This document shows, piece after piece, positions 1 to 5,848 of a DNA stretch of 5,956 nt. Source of the DNA: Planctomycetota bacterium (lineage in GTDB: Bacteria > Planctomycetota > PUPC01 > JABMSA01 > JAUWKK01). The stretch spans positions 1 through 5,956 of the forward strand of contig JAUWKK010000191.1 in the NCBI GenBank assembly GCA_030614245.1, in the 5' to 3' direction. Each line of letters opens with the position of its first letter. Positions within the stretch are counted from its first letter, which is position 1. The translations under genes were made by a program, and so were the position numbers. The notes beneath the pieces were generated by a model. It ran no database searches, was not told where the DNA came from, and saw only the letters and a program-made list of their open reading frames with translations.

Positions 1-694
1 CCGGCTCGATCAGCCCGGCCTTGCCGCCCGCCTCAATCGCCATATTCGACATCGTAAGCCGCGCATCCATCGGCAGCGACCTGATAACCTCGCCGGTGAA
101 CTCCATCGCCTGGTAAAGCGCACCATGCACGCCGATATCGCCGATCGTGTATAGAATCAAATCCTTACCCGAGACGTATTCCCGCAGCGAGCCGCTGTAG
201 ACGAACCTGATGGTCTCGGGCACGCGGAGCCATACCCGGCCGGTGGCGTAGCAGGCTGCGATATCGGTGCTGCCCATTCCGGTCGCGAAGGCCCCGAGCG
301 CGCCATACGTGCAGGTGTGCGAGTCCGCTCCGACCACCAGGTCGCCCGGCACGACGATGCCCTGCTCCGGCAGCAAAGCGTGTTCGATTCCCATCCGGCC
401 CACTTCATAGTAGTGCTTGAGGTCGTGCTTGCGTGCGAAAAGACGCAGCATCTTTGCCTGCTCGGCCGACTTGATGTCCTTGTTGGGAGTGAAGTGATCG
501 GGGACGAGCACGATCTTCTCCGGATCGTAGACTTCGGTGAACCCGGCCTTCTCGAACTCCTCGATTGCCAGCGGCGCGGTGATATCGTTCGCCAGGCAGA
601 TATCGACGGCGGCATCGGCCACGAACTCGCCCGCGTGCAGTTCGCTGCGACCGCAGTGGGCGGCGATTATCTTCTCGCTGATTGTCATTCCCAT
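1..694 (-). CDS. leuC: 3-isopropylmalate dehydratase large subunit (LeuC), C-terminal part beyond window
   Basis: Large subunit of isopropylmalate isomerase, which converts 2-isopropylmalate to 3-isopropylmalate in leucine synthesis. It is a cytosolic 4Fe-4S enzyme that works with LeuD. The 231 visible residues read as the N-terminal half of a roughly 420-residue protein of the shorter type also common in archaea. Landmarks are MGMTISEKI at the start, DHFTPNKD at 66-73, the aconitase-type active-site segment ADSHTCTYGALG at 123-134 and MSNMAIEAGGKAG at 215-227. The three Cys that bind the iron-sulfur cluster lie in the missing half. The start is ATG at 694, with AAGGA (703-707) 8 nt upstream; ATG 688 is a possible but less well spaced alternative. 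It is the last visible gene of the pfkB-thpR-leuC operon, 14 nt after thpR. A homoaconitase or related dehydratase of the same family cannot be fully excluded from half a protein. Confidence 0.92.
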   Translation of the reverse strand, partial: MGMTISEKIIAAHCGRSELHAGEFVADAAVDICLANDITAPLAIEEFEKAGFTEVYDPEKIVLVPDHFTPNKDIKSAEQAKMLRLFARKHDLKHYYEVGRMGIEHALLPEQGIVVPGDLVVGADSHTCTYGALGAFATGMGSTDIAACYATGRVWLRVPETIRFVYSGSLREYVSGKDLILYTIGDIGVHGALYQAMEFTGEVIRSLPMDARLTMSNMAIEAGGKAGLIEP

Positions 695-708
695 AAGCCT
701 GTTCCTTG

Positions 709-1290
709 TCAAGTCTGCCGGGTCACTTCGCACCCGAGCGGGGCTCTTGCGAGGACTGTGTAACGCGGCCCCTCGGGGAGCAGCTCGCTCTTGAAGAGCA
801 CCAGTTCTTTCACCTGCTGCGTGCCGATGTCGTAATCCTCGTGTTTGTTGACGGCGGCTATGAGTTCGCCGACGCCGCGCTGCTTGCGCACGCGTCCTAT
901 CGTGATGTGTGCGCTGAACGGCCGACTCTCGCGTTCAACATTGAGGGCGGCGAAACCGCTGTCGAGCAGTTTGTGGAGTTTCTCGAGGTTCGCGCCGGCG
1001 TCGTTGACGCCCACCCAGAGGACGCGCACCCGGCCGCTGTGCGGCGGAAACCGGCCCGCGCCGCCGATCTCGAACTCGAAAGGCTCGACCTGCGACGCCG
1101 CATCTGCCATAAGCCCGGCGGCCTGCTCGATGCTCGCGTCGGGGATATCCCCGAGGAACTTGAGCGTCATGTGCGTCTGGGTGTTCCTGACCCACTTGAC
1201 GTCTGCGGCTGCCTTGCGCAGCCGGTCGCGCAGAGTCTCGATTCGGTTGCGCAGTTCGGTATCGATTTCCACGGCGATGAAAGTTCGCAT
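709..1290 (-). CDS. thpR: RNA 2',3'-cyclic phosphodiesterase (ThpR/LigT, 2H family)
   Basis: A 193-residue protein of normal ThpR length. The family opens 2',3'-cyclic phosphates on RNA to 2'-phosphates and shows weak tRNA half-ligase activity in vitro; its cellular role is unsettled. The start MRTFIAVEID is typical. Both catalytic 2H motifs are intact: HMTL at 40-43, within the family-typical WVRNTQTHMTLKFLG, and HITI at 128-131, in SAHITIGRVR. The ATG at 1290 sits 11 nt after the pfkB stop. The stop codon TGA of pfkB is part of the segment TGAAGG that also supplies the ribosome binding site, so translation is probably coupled. leuC begins 14 nt downstream. No truncation is seen. The family assignment is secure; the substrate is not known. 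Confidence 0.94.
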   Translation of the reverse strand: MRTFIAVEIDTELRNRIETLRDRLRKAAADVKWVRNTQTHMTLKFLGDIPDASIEQAAGLMADAASQVEPFEFEIGGAGRFPPHSGRVRVLWVGVNDAGANLEKLHKLLDSGFAALNVERESRPFSAHITIGRVRKQRGVGELIAAVNKHEDYDIGTQQVKELVLFKSELLPEGPRYTVLARAPLGCEVTRQT

Positions 1291-1301
1291 CGGTCGGCCC
1301 T

Positions 1302-2201
<900 letters not shown>

Positions 2202-2209
2202 GATAATCA

Positions 2210-2214
2210 CCTCC
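2210..2214 (-). promoter_or_regulatory. Ribosome binding site fixing the pfkB-family kinase start at GTG 2201
   Basis: GGAGG on the minus strand, 8 nt before GTG 2201. Its last G is also the first base of the GTG at 2210, which rules that upstream GTG out as the start served by this site. The heptamer repeat array begins at the next base (2215). Confidence 0.75.
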
Positions 2215-2305
2215 GAGTGTCCAGTGATCAGTGTCCAGTGATCAGTGATCAGTGATCAGTATGCAGTGATCAGTGTGCAGTTTACTGCTTACTGCTTACT
2301 GAATT
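2215..2305. repeat. Phased 7-bp tandem repeat array, unit CAGTGAT and variants
   Basis: Thirteen consecutive heptamers keep exact 7-bp phase from 2215 to 2305. On the plus strand they run: gagtgtc, cagtgat, cagtgtc, cagtgat x3, cagtatg, cagtgat, cagtgtg, cagttta, ctgctta x2, ctgaatt. Five units match CAGTGAT exactly; the outer ones decay. Five GATC sites lie at 2226, 2240, 2247, 2254 and 2268. The array fills the space between the kinase ribosome binding site and the -10 box at 2303-2308, so it would be transcribed as the operon leader. It resembles the short tandemly repeated repetitive sequences with 7-bp periodicity known from cyanobacteria and other genomes; that likeness is from memory. 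Confidence 0.9.
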
Positions 2306-2331
2306 ATACCATTCGCCCGCGCGCGTCGCAA
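2303..2331 (-). promoter_or_regulatory. Predicted sigma70-type extended -10 promoter of the pfkB-thpR-leuC operon
   Basis: Read on the minus strand, a perfect -10 TATAAT (2303-2308) is preceded by TGG, giving the extended form TGnTATAAT. A -35-like TTGCGA (4 of 6 consensus bases, 2326-2331) lies exactly 17 bp upstream. Transcription would start near 2296 and give a leader of about 95 nt, nearly all of it heptamer repeat. This is the best promoter match in the window. It is a sequence prediction only. Confidence 0.65.
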
Positions 2332-2399
2332 GGGCGGCCGCTGTTAGGGTGCGTGAACACTCCTTCGGCCGAATTCCCCCTTGCTTTCTTTTGCCGTAC

Positions 2400-2427
2400 G
2401 GTCCATAAGCGTATACGCTTATGGACC
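2400..2427. repeat. Perfect 28-bp palindrome (possible operator or RNA hairpin)
   Basis: Half-site GGTCCATAAGCGTA is followed at once by its exact reverse complement: 14 + 14 bp, no mismatch, no spacer. As RNA it would fold into a 12-bp stem with a TATA/UAUA loop at 2412-2415. It ends 2 nt before the ribosome binding site GGAGG (2430-2434) of the short gene at 2443, so it could be a protein-binding operator or a hairpin affecting translation. No T-run follows on either strand, so it is not a standard intrinsic terminator. It could also be a junction or end of a mobile element. Confidence 0.85.
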
Positions 2428-2429
2428 AC

Positions 2430-2434
2430 GGAGG
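2430..2434 (+). promoter_or_regulatory. Ribosome binding site of the 60-residue DUF6788-like frame
   Basis: GGAGG followed by an 8-nt spacer to ATG 2443. It selects this ATG over ATGs further upstream in the same frame, whose codons run through the repeat array and palindrome. Confidence 0.65.
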
Positions 2435-2442
2435 AGCTCGAT

Positions 2443-2625
2443 ATGCTGGACAGCGAAAAGCGCAGGCTGCGGCTGAAGCGGACGCTCCTGCTCAAGAAGC
2501 TGGCGAAGATCGGAGATTTCACGCGCGGATCGGTGGTGCTGATGAAGCGCCGCTGCTATCGCCCCAACTGCCGCAGGTGCGCTTCGGGCAGCGATTTCTG
2601 TACGGGGACGGACCCGCACAGGTAG
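2443..2625 (+). CDS. Short Cys-rich DUF6788-like protein, truncated and probably decayed
   Basis: A 60-residue frame with an excellent ribosome binding site. Residues 1-24 are a basic, Leu-rich helix (MLDSEKRRLRLKRTLLLKKL). Then come FTRGSVVLMKRRC and a Cys cluster C38-x4-C43-x2-C46 followed by ASG. This order (basic helix, RGS, Cys-rich knot, ASG) recalls the DUF6788 family, small proteins often found beside or inside IS-type transposase loci. Family members normally continue through an aromatic and T-R-T-containing strand; here the frame ends at TAG 2623-2625. The next frame (2594-2620) reads ISVRGRTRT, which looks like the missing strand. That suggests a frameshift plus a small deletion in a once longer gene. 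No transposase remains nearby. The family call is from memory; function unknown. Confidence 0.55.
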   Translation: MLDSEKRRLRLKRTLLLKKLAKIGDFTRGSVVLMKRRCYRPNCRRCASGSDFCTGTDPHR

Positions 2626-2701
2626 GAGTTGAGCCGCCGAAACGACTTGCACCGTTTGAGACTAAGCGTGACGTACCTGCGATTCACACACCTTTGAGGG
2701 C

Positions 2702-2785
2702 TGGATTCCTGTCCACCCATTCTGTCCCACGGCGTTGCCCTGGGCTATTGTACTTCGCCCCTATGGGGGCTTTATGAGCGCCAAC
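2702..2785. repeat. REP-like intergenic element with two hairpins
   Basis: Hairpin 1: CCCACGGC (2726-2733), loop GTT, GCCCTGGG (2737-2744), eight pairs with one mismatch. Hairpin 2: GCCCC (2757-2761), loop TATG, GGGGC (2766-2770). The arrangement, a conserved-looking spacer between two GC-rich stems in a non-coding gap, resembles dispersed REP-type repeats I recall from several bacterial phyla. Only one copy is in the window, so its repetitive nature is inferred and the outer limits are approximate. It lies downstream of the reductase stop (2796). Hairpin 2 has no T-tract on the minus strand, so it is at most a weak terminator. Apart from this element, 2626-2795 shows no gene. Confidence 0.5.
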
Positions 2786-2795
2786 CCCCGCCCCG

Positions 2796-3779
2796 CTATC
2801 TGGCGTAGGTCGCGTCCGTTCCGTCGAACTCCACGAGAAATGCCTCGATCTTCGCCATCGCTTCTTGCGGGATTGTCGCATCACCGGCCGCCAGGCAATC
2901 CAGCAGTTGCTCCGTGTTGCTGGGGCCCAGGAGGATGCTGTCTGCCGTGTCCTGCTGCGCGATCCAGTTGACCGCCAGGTGCGTGAGGCTCATTCCAATC
3001 TCGTCGCCGATGGCCTTGAGACCCAGCATCCCGTTGAAGAATCTCTCGCTCCAGTATCGGGTGCGGTAGTTCGAGTTACCCACGAACCGGCCGCCGGCTT
3101 TCTCGTCGCTCAGGGACGCATACTTGCCGGTCAGTAGCCCGCCGGCCAGCGGGTTGTACACGGTCAGGGGGACGCCGTGCGTCTTGCAGAAGCGCACGTA
3201 TTCATGCTCGATATGCCGCACGAGCAGATTGTAGATCATCTGCGTCATCACGGGACGCGCCCAGCCGTTGTCGTCGCATAGCCGAAGCACCTCGCAGGAC
3301 TGCCACGCGCCGAAGTTGGAGATGGCGAAGAATCGAGCTTTGCCCGCGCGGATCACCTCGTCCATGGCCGCGAGCGTTTCCTCCACCGGTGCGGCGTAGT
3401 CGGGTCGGTGCAGATAGTAGACGTCGACATAGTCGAGGCCGAGGTCCGACAGAGATCGGTCGATGGCACGCTGGATGGCTTTGCGGGACGTGCCTTCTTC
3501 TTCGCCGTGCTCGTCGTGGCCGTATCCGACCTTCGTCGCCACGATGCACTTGTCGCGTCGGCCCTTCAGCGCCCGGCCCAGGAGCCGCTCAGACTCTCCG
3601 TGCTGGTACATGTCGGCCGTGTCGAAGTAGTTGATCCCCCGATCCAGGGCGGCATCGACGATGCGCTTCGACTCGGCTTCGTCGGCGCGCTTGCCGAACA
3701 TCATCGTCCCGACGACGGCATAGGGTACGTCCAGGTCGGTTCCCGGAATGGTGACTCGCCTCAGCAGCGTGTTGCTCAT
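2796..3779 (-). CDS. Aldo/keto reductase family oxidoreductase
   Basis: A 327-residue NAD(P)H-dependent reductase of the aldo/keto reductase superfamily, a cytosolic (beta/alpha)8 barrel of normal length. The catalytic tetrad is intact: D53 and Y58 in YFDTADMY, K83 in ATKVGYG, and H124 in YYLHRPD. Cofactor-site landmarks are ISNFG at 153-157, YNPLAGGLLTGKY at 208-220 and ILLGPSNTEQL at 282-292. The last of these is where most relatives have an IPG-type motif. The start is ATG 3779, with AGGAGG (3789-3794) 9 nt upstream. The gene stands alone on the minus strand and is divergent from the hisF-type gene. The substrate cannot be named; relatives act on sugars, aldehydes or ketones. Confidence 0.92.
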   Translation of the reverse strand: MSNTLLRRVTIPGTDLDVPYAVVGTMMFGKRADEAESKRIVDAALDRGINYFDTADMYQHGESERLLGRALKGRRDKCIVATKVGYGHDEHGEEEGTSRKAIQRAIDRSLSDLGLDYVDVYYLHRPDYAAPVEETLAAMDEVIRAGKARFFAISNFGAWQSCEVLRLCDDNGWARPVMTQMIYNLLVRHIEHEYVRFCKTHGVPLTVYNPLAGGLLTGKYASLSDEKAGGRFVGNSNYRTRYWSERFFNGMLGLKAIGDEIGMSLTHLAVNWIAQQDTADSILLGPSNTEQLLDCLAAGDATIPQEAMAKIEAFLVEFDGTDATYAR

Positions 3780-3812
3780 ACTTGATGGCCTCCTCTTGGT
3801 GAACGTGCCTTT

Positions 3813-3841
3813 ATGATATTCTGCTCGCCGTGTGAAAGCAA
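3813..3841 (-). promoter_or_regulatory. Predicted promoter of the aldo/keto reductase gene
   Basis: On the minus strand, TTGCTT (3836-3841, 3 of 6 consensus) and TATCAT (3813-3818, 5 of 6) are separated by 17 bp. The -10 box lies about 33 nt before the ATG at 3779. It is back to back with the hisF-side promoter. The -35 box is weak. Confidence 0.4.
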
Positions 3842-3864
3842 TGCTCTGATGGCCGACTGAAGGC

Positions 3865-3893
3865 TTGACTGACGTGCGTGTCGCGTGTAATAT
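3865..3893 (+). promoter_or_regulatory. Predicted promoter of the hisF/guaA-like/carB gene row
   Basis: TTGACT (3865-3870, 5 of 6 consensus) and TAATAT (3888-3893, 4 of 6) are separated by exactly 17 bp. Transcription would start near 3900 and give a leader of about 48 nt to ATG 3948. No attenuator, T-box or other leader structure is evident. Confidence 0.5.
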
Positions 3894-3934
3894 GCCGAAA
3901 ATCGCATCTGACAGAAAGGCGTTTGCCCGTTAAT

Positions 3935-3939
3935 GGAGG
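3935..3939 (+). promoter_or_regulatory. Ribosome binding site fixing the hisF-type start at ATG 3948
   Basis: GGAGG with an 8-nt spacer to ATG 3948. The in-frame ATG at 3933 overlaps this site and would only add MEGWN, which is absent from the HisF family. Confidence 0.75.
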
Positions 3940-3947
3940 GGTGGAAC

Positions 3948-4709
3948 ATGGGCCAGCAAGTCAGCATTATGCCGTGCCTGGATATGCAGAACGGCCGAGT
4001 CGTCAAGGTCGTGCATTTCGTGGACATTCACGACGCGGGCGACCCGGTGGAATGCGCCGCAGCCTACTGCAAGGCTGGAGCGGATGAACTGGCGCTCCTG
4101 GACATAACGGCTACGGTCGAGGGACGGGGCACGATGCTCGATGTTGTCCGTCGCGTCGCCGACGTGGCGACCGTGCCGTTCACCGTCGGCGGCGGCATAT
4201 CCGACGTAGCTTCCGCAGCGGCCGTCCTCGAAGCGGGAGCCGACAAGGTTTCCACGAGCAGCGCCGCGTTCCGGCGGCCGGAAGTCATCGCGGAGATGAT
4301 CCGGGAGTTCGGCCCCGATAAGGTGACCGTGGCTATCGACGGCGACCGGAGCGGTGCGATGGCGTCCGGATACGAGGTGTATATCGACGGCGGCAGAACA
4401 GCAACCGGCGCGGATGCCGTCGAATGGGCTAAGAAGGTGGACGGCTACGGCGTGCAGGTGATCCTGCCCACGAGCAAGGCGGGCGACGGAGCAAAGACGG
4501 GCTACGACCTTCCGGTGATCCGCGCGATGAAGGATGCGGTCTCCGCGACGATCGTCGCATCCGGCGGCGCCGGCAAACTGGAGCACTTCTACGAAGCCGT
4601 CGAAGCCGGCGCATCGGTTCTTCTGGCCGCTTCAGTGTTCCATTTCCAGATGATCGGCCTCCCAGAGCTCAAGGCCTACCTCCGCGGCAGAGGGGTTGGG
4701 GTGCGATGA
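3948..4709 (+). CDS. hisF: HisF-type cyclase subunit of imidazole glycerol phosphate synthase, variant
   Basis: A 253-residue (beta/alpha)8 barrel of exact HisF length. HisF with HisH makes imidazole glycerol phosphate and AICAR in histidine synthesis, using ammonia from HisH. Seen here: PCLD with catalytic D12, GRVVK with K20, GDPVE, DELALLDITA, TVGGGI at 79-84, GADKV at 97-101, AID with the second catalytic D131, GDGAKTGYD at 179-187, ASGGAG at 204-209 and AASVFHF at 227-233. The phosphate and catalytic sites thus look usable. Against the Thermotoga numbering (from memory) it is odd at the ammonia gate: R5 is S6 and E167 is V171, while E46 (E47) and K99 (K100) remain. N103 is S104, and the usual GDGT is GDGA. 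No hisH or other his gene is nearby; a GuaA-like and a carB gene follow. It may be a true HisF or a HisF paralogue with another partner. Confidence 0.82.
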   Translation: MGQQVSIMPCLDMQNGRVVKVVHFVDIHDAGDPVECAAAYCKAGADELALLDITATVEGRGTMLDVVRRVADVATVPFTVGGGISDVASAAAVLEAGADKVSTSSAAFRRPEVIAEMIREFGPDKVTVAIDGDRSGAMASGYEVYIDGGRTATGADAVEWAKKVDGYGVQVILPTSKAGDGAKTGYDLPVIRAMKDAVSATIVASGGAGKLEHFYEAVEAGASVLLAASVFHFQMIGLPELKAYLRGRGVGVR

Positions 4710-4710
4710 A

Positions 4711-4724
4711 CCGGCTGGGGCCGG
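4711..4724 (+). other. Small GC hairpin directly after the hisF-type stop
   Basis: CCGGC (4711-4715), loop TGGG, GCCGG (4720-4724), beginning 1 nt after the TGA. No T-tract follows, so it is unlikely to stop transcription. It may stabilise a 3' end or pause polymerase inside the gene row. Confidence 0.3.
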
Positions 4725-4792
4725 AGCCTAGCTGAAGGGCAGGCAACCACAGATCATGAAGAATACTAATCCGAGTCCGTTCGTACGAGAGC

Positions 4793-4799
4793 AAGGAGG
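4793..4799 (+). promoter_or_regulatory. Ribosome binding site fixing the GuaA-like start at ATG 4807
   Basis: AAGGAGG with a 7-nt spacer to ATG 4807, the strongest Shine-Dalgarno match in the window. It argues against the in-frame ATG at 4756, which would add 17 residues and has no comparable site. Confidence 0.8.
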
Positions 4800-4806
4800 C
4801 ACACGC

Positions 4807-5775
4807 ATGGGAATCCAGGAGATTCAACTGCACGCCCTGAACGGCGAGGCGTTCGTTGAGGAACAAGTGAGGGCGAGCGGCGAGACGGTAGGTGGCGGTC
4901 TGGCCGTCAACGCTCTCTCGGGGGGCGTCGATTCCTCCGTGGTAACGCTGCTGGGACACCGGGCGCTGGGGGATCGGCTGAGGACGTATTTCATCGAGAA
5001 CGGCCTGATGCGTGAGGGCGAGCCGCAGTATATCGTCGATGTATTTGGGGGGCTCGGCGTGGATGTCGAGATCGTCGATGCCCGCGAGCAGTTTTTCCAG
5101 GCCCTGAAGGGCGTGACGGATCCCGAGGAGAAGCGCGACAAGGGCATAACGCAGGTCTTCTACAAGGACGTCTTCGGCAAGCTGGTCGAGGACTGCGGCG
5201 CGAAGGTGCTGCTCCAGGGGACGAATTACACCGACGTCGAGGAGACGGTCGCCGGGGTCAAGCGGCAGCACAACATCCTCGCGCAGTTGGGCATCGATAC
5301 GGAGCAGGCCTATGGATACAAGGTGCTCGAGCCGATCATCCAGCTCCGCAAGCCCGCCGTGCGGGCCGTCGGCAAGGCCCTCGGGCTCCCGGAAGAGATA
5401 TTCAGCCGGCCTCCGTTCCCGGGTCCGGCCCTCGCCGCCCGGGTAATCGGCGAAGTCACCCCCGAGCGGGTCGCACTGGTTCGCGCGGCTACGACTATCG
5501 TGGAAGCCGAGCTCCGCGACTCCGGAGCGTTTCAGTACCTGGCCATTCTCCATGAAGATAAAGTCACCGGCCTGCGCGACGGCAGACGGGACTTCGGCCA
5601 CCAGATCGAGGTCCGCTGCTGGGACAGCACCGATGCCGTGACGGGCACGCCCATAGAGCTGCCGTTCGACCTGCTGCGAAGGATTGCCGATAGGATTACG
5701 GCGGAAGTGCCGGGAGTCGTGAGTGTCACGTATAACATCACCGCAAAGCCGCCTTCGTGCATAGAGGCGGTGTAG
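4807..5775 (+). CDS. Stand-alone GMP-synthase-type ATP pyrophosphatase, divergent GuaA-like
   Basis: A 322-residue protein matching only the ATP-pyrophosphatase and C-terminal dimerisation parts of GMP synthase; the glutaminase domain is absent, as in the split archaeal enzyme. GMP synthase adenylates XMP and aminates it. The PP-loop ALSGGVDSS is at 36-44. ENGLMREGE (64-72), LKGVTDPEEKR (100-110), LLQGTNYTDVEET (135-147), PPFPGPALAARVIGEVTPE (202-220) and AKPPSCIEAV (313-322) show the family. Several hallmarks differ from E. coli GuaA (from memory): HHNVGG is QHNILA (154-159), the VGVMGDGR region is KVTGLRDGR (252-260), RHPFPGPGL is RPPFPGPAL, and the C-terminal TIEWE is CIEAV. These positions lie in or near the XMP-binding half, so the substrate could differ. 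It starts 97 nt after the hisF-type stop and ends 73 nt before carB. A true GMP synthase subunit remains possible. Confidence 0.8.
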   Translation: MGIQEIQLHALNGEAFVEEQVRASGETVGGGLAVNALSGGVDSSVVTLLGHRALGDRLRTYFIENGLMREGEPQYIVDVFGGLGVDVEIVDAREQFFQALKGVTDPEEKRDKGITQVFYKDVFGKLVEDCGAKVLLQGTNYTDVEETVAGVKRQHNILAQLGIDTEQAYGYKVLEPIIQLRKPAVRAVGKALGLPEEIFSRPPFPGPALAARVIGEVTPERVALVRAATTIVEAELRDSGAFQYLAILHEDKVTGLRDGRRDFGHQIEVRCWDSTDAVTGTPIELPFDLLRRIADRITAEVPGVVSVTYNITAKPPSCIEAV

Positions 5776-5848
5776 AGGGCCGACCGCACCTGCGCATTGA
5801 TGAACTACTGACAGGGCTTTCTTGAGGATTAACAGAGGTAAACTCTAC

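Noticed and set aside
2202..2210. Kinase start at GTG 2210
   Set aside because: Its first base belongs to the GGAGG site, which instead is correctly spaced for GTG 2201.
2215..2305. CRISPR array
   Set aside because: The unit is 7 bp and contiguous, with no unique spacers and no cas genes; this is a simple tandem repeat.
2757..2770. Intrinsic terminator of the aldo/keto reductase
   Set aside because: On the minus strand the stem is followed by GAAGTACAAT, not a T-run, so it is at most a weak pause site.
3408..3785. 125-codon plus-strand frame opposite the aldo/keto reductase
   Set aside because: It is antisense to a reductase with an intact catalytic tetrad.
3930..4586. 218-codon minus-strand frame opposite the hisF-type gene
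   Set aside because: It is a shadow frame rich in His/Arg/Asp with no family signature.
4711..4724. Intrinsic terminator after the hisF-type gene
   Set aside because: The stem is only 5 bp and no T-tract follows.
4756..4806. GuaA-like start at ATG 4756
   Set aside because: There is no good ribosome binding site before it, while AAGGAGG is placed ideally for ATG 4807; the extra 17 residues match nothing in the family.
4669..5601. 310-codon open frame on the minus strand opposite the GuaA-like gene
   Set aside because: It is antisense to a clear family member, has no recognisable domain and no good ribosome binding site. Long antisense frames are expected at this GC content.
5776..5848. Separate carB promoter or attenuator in the 73-nt gap
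   Set aside because: No convincing -35/-10 pair, leader peptide or terminator-antiterminator pairing could be read; only a modest ribosome binding site (AGAGG) is seen.
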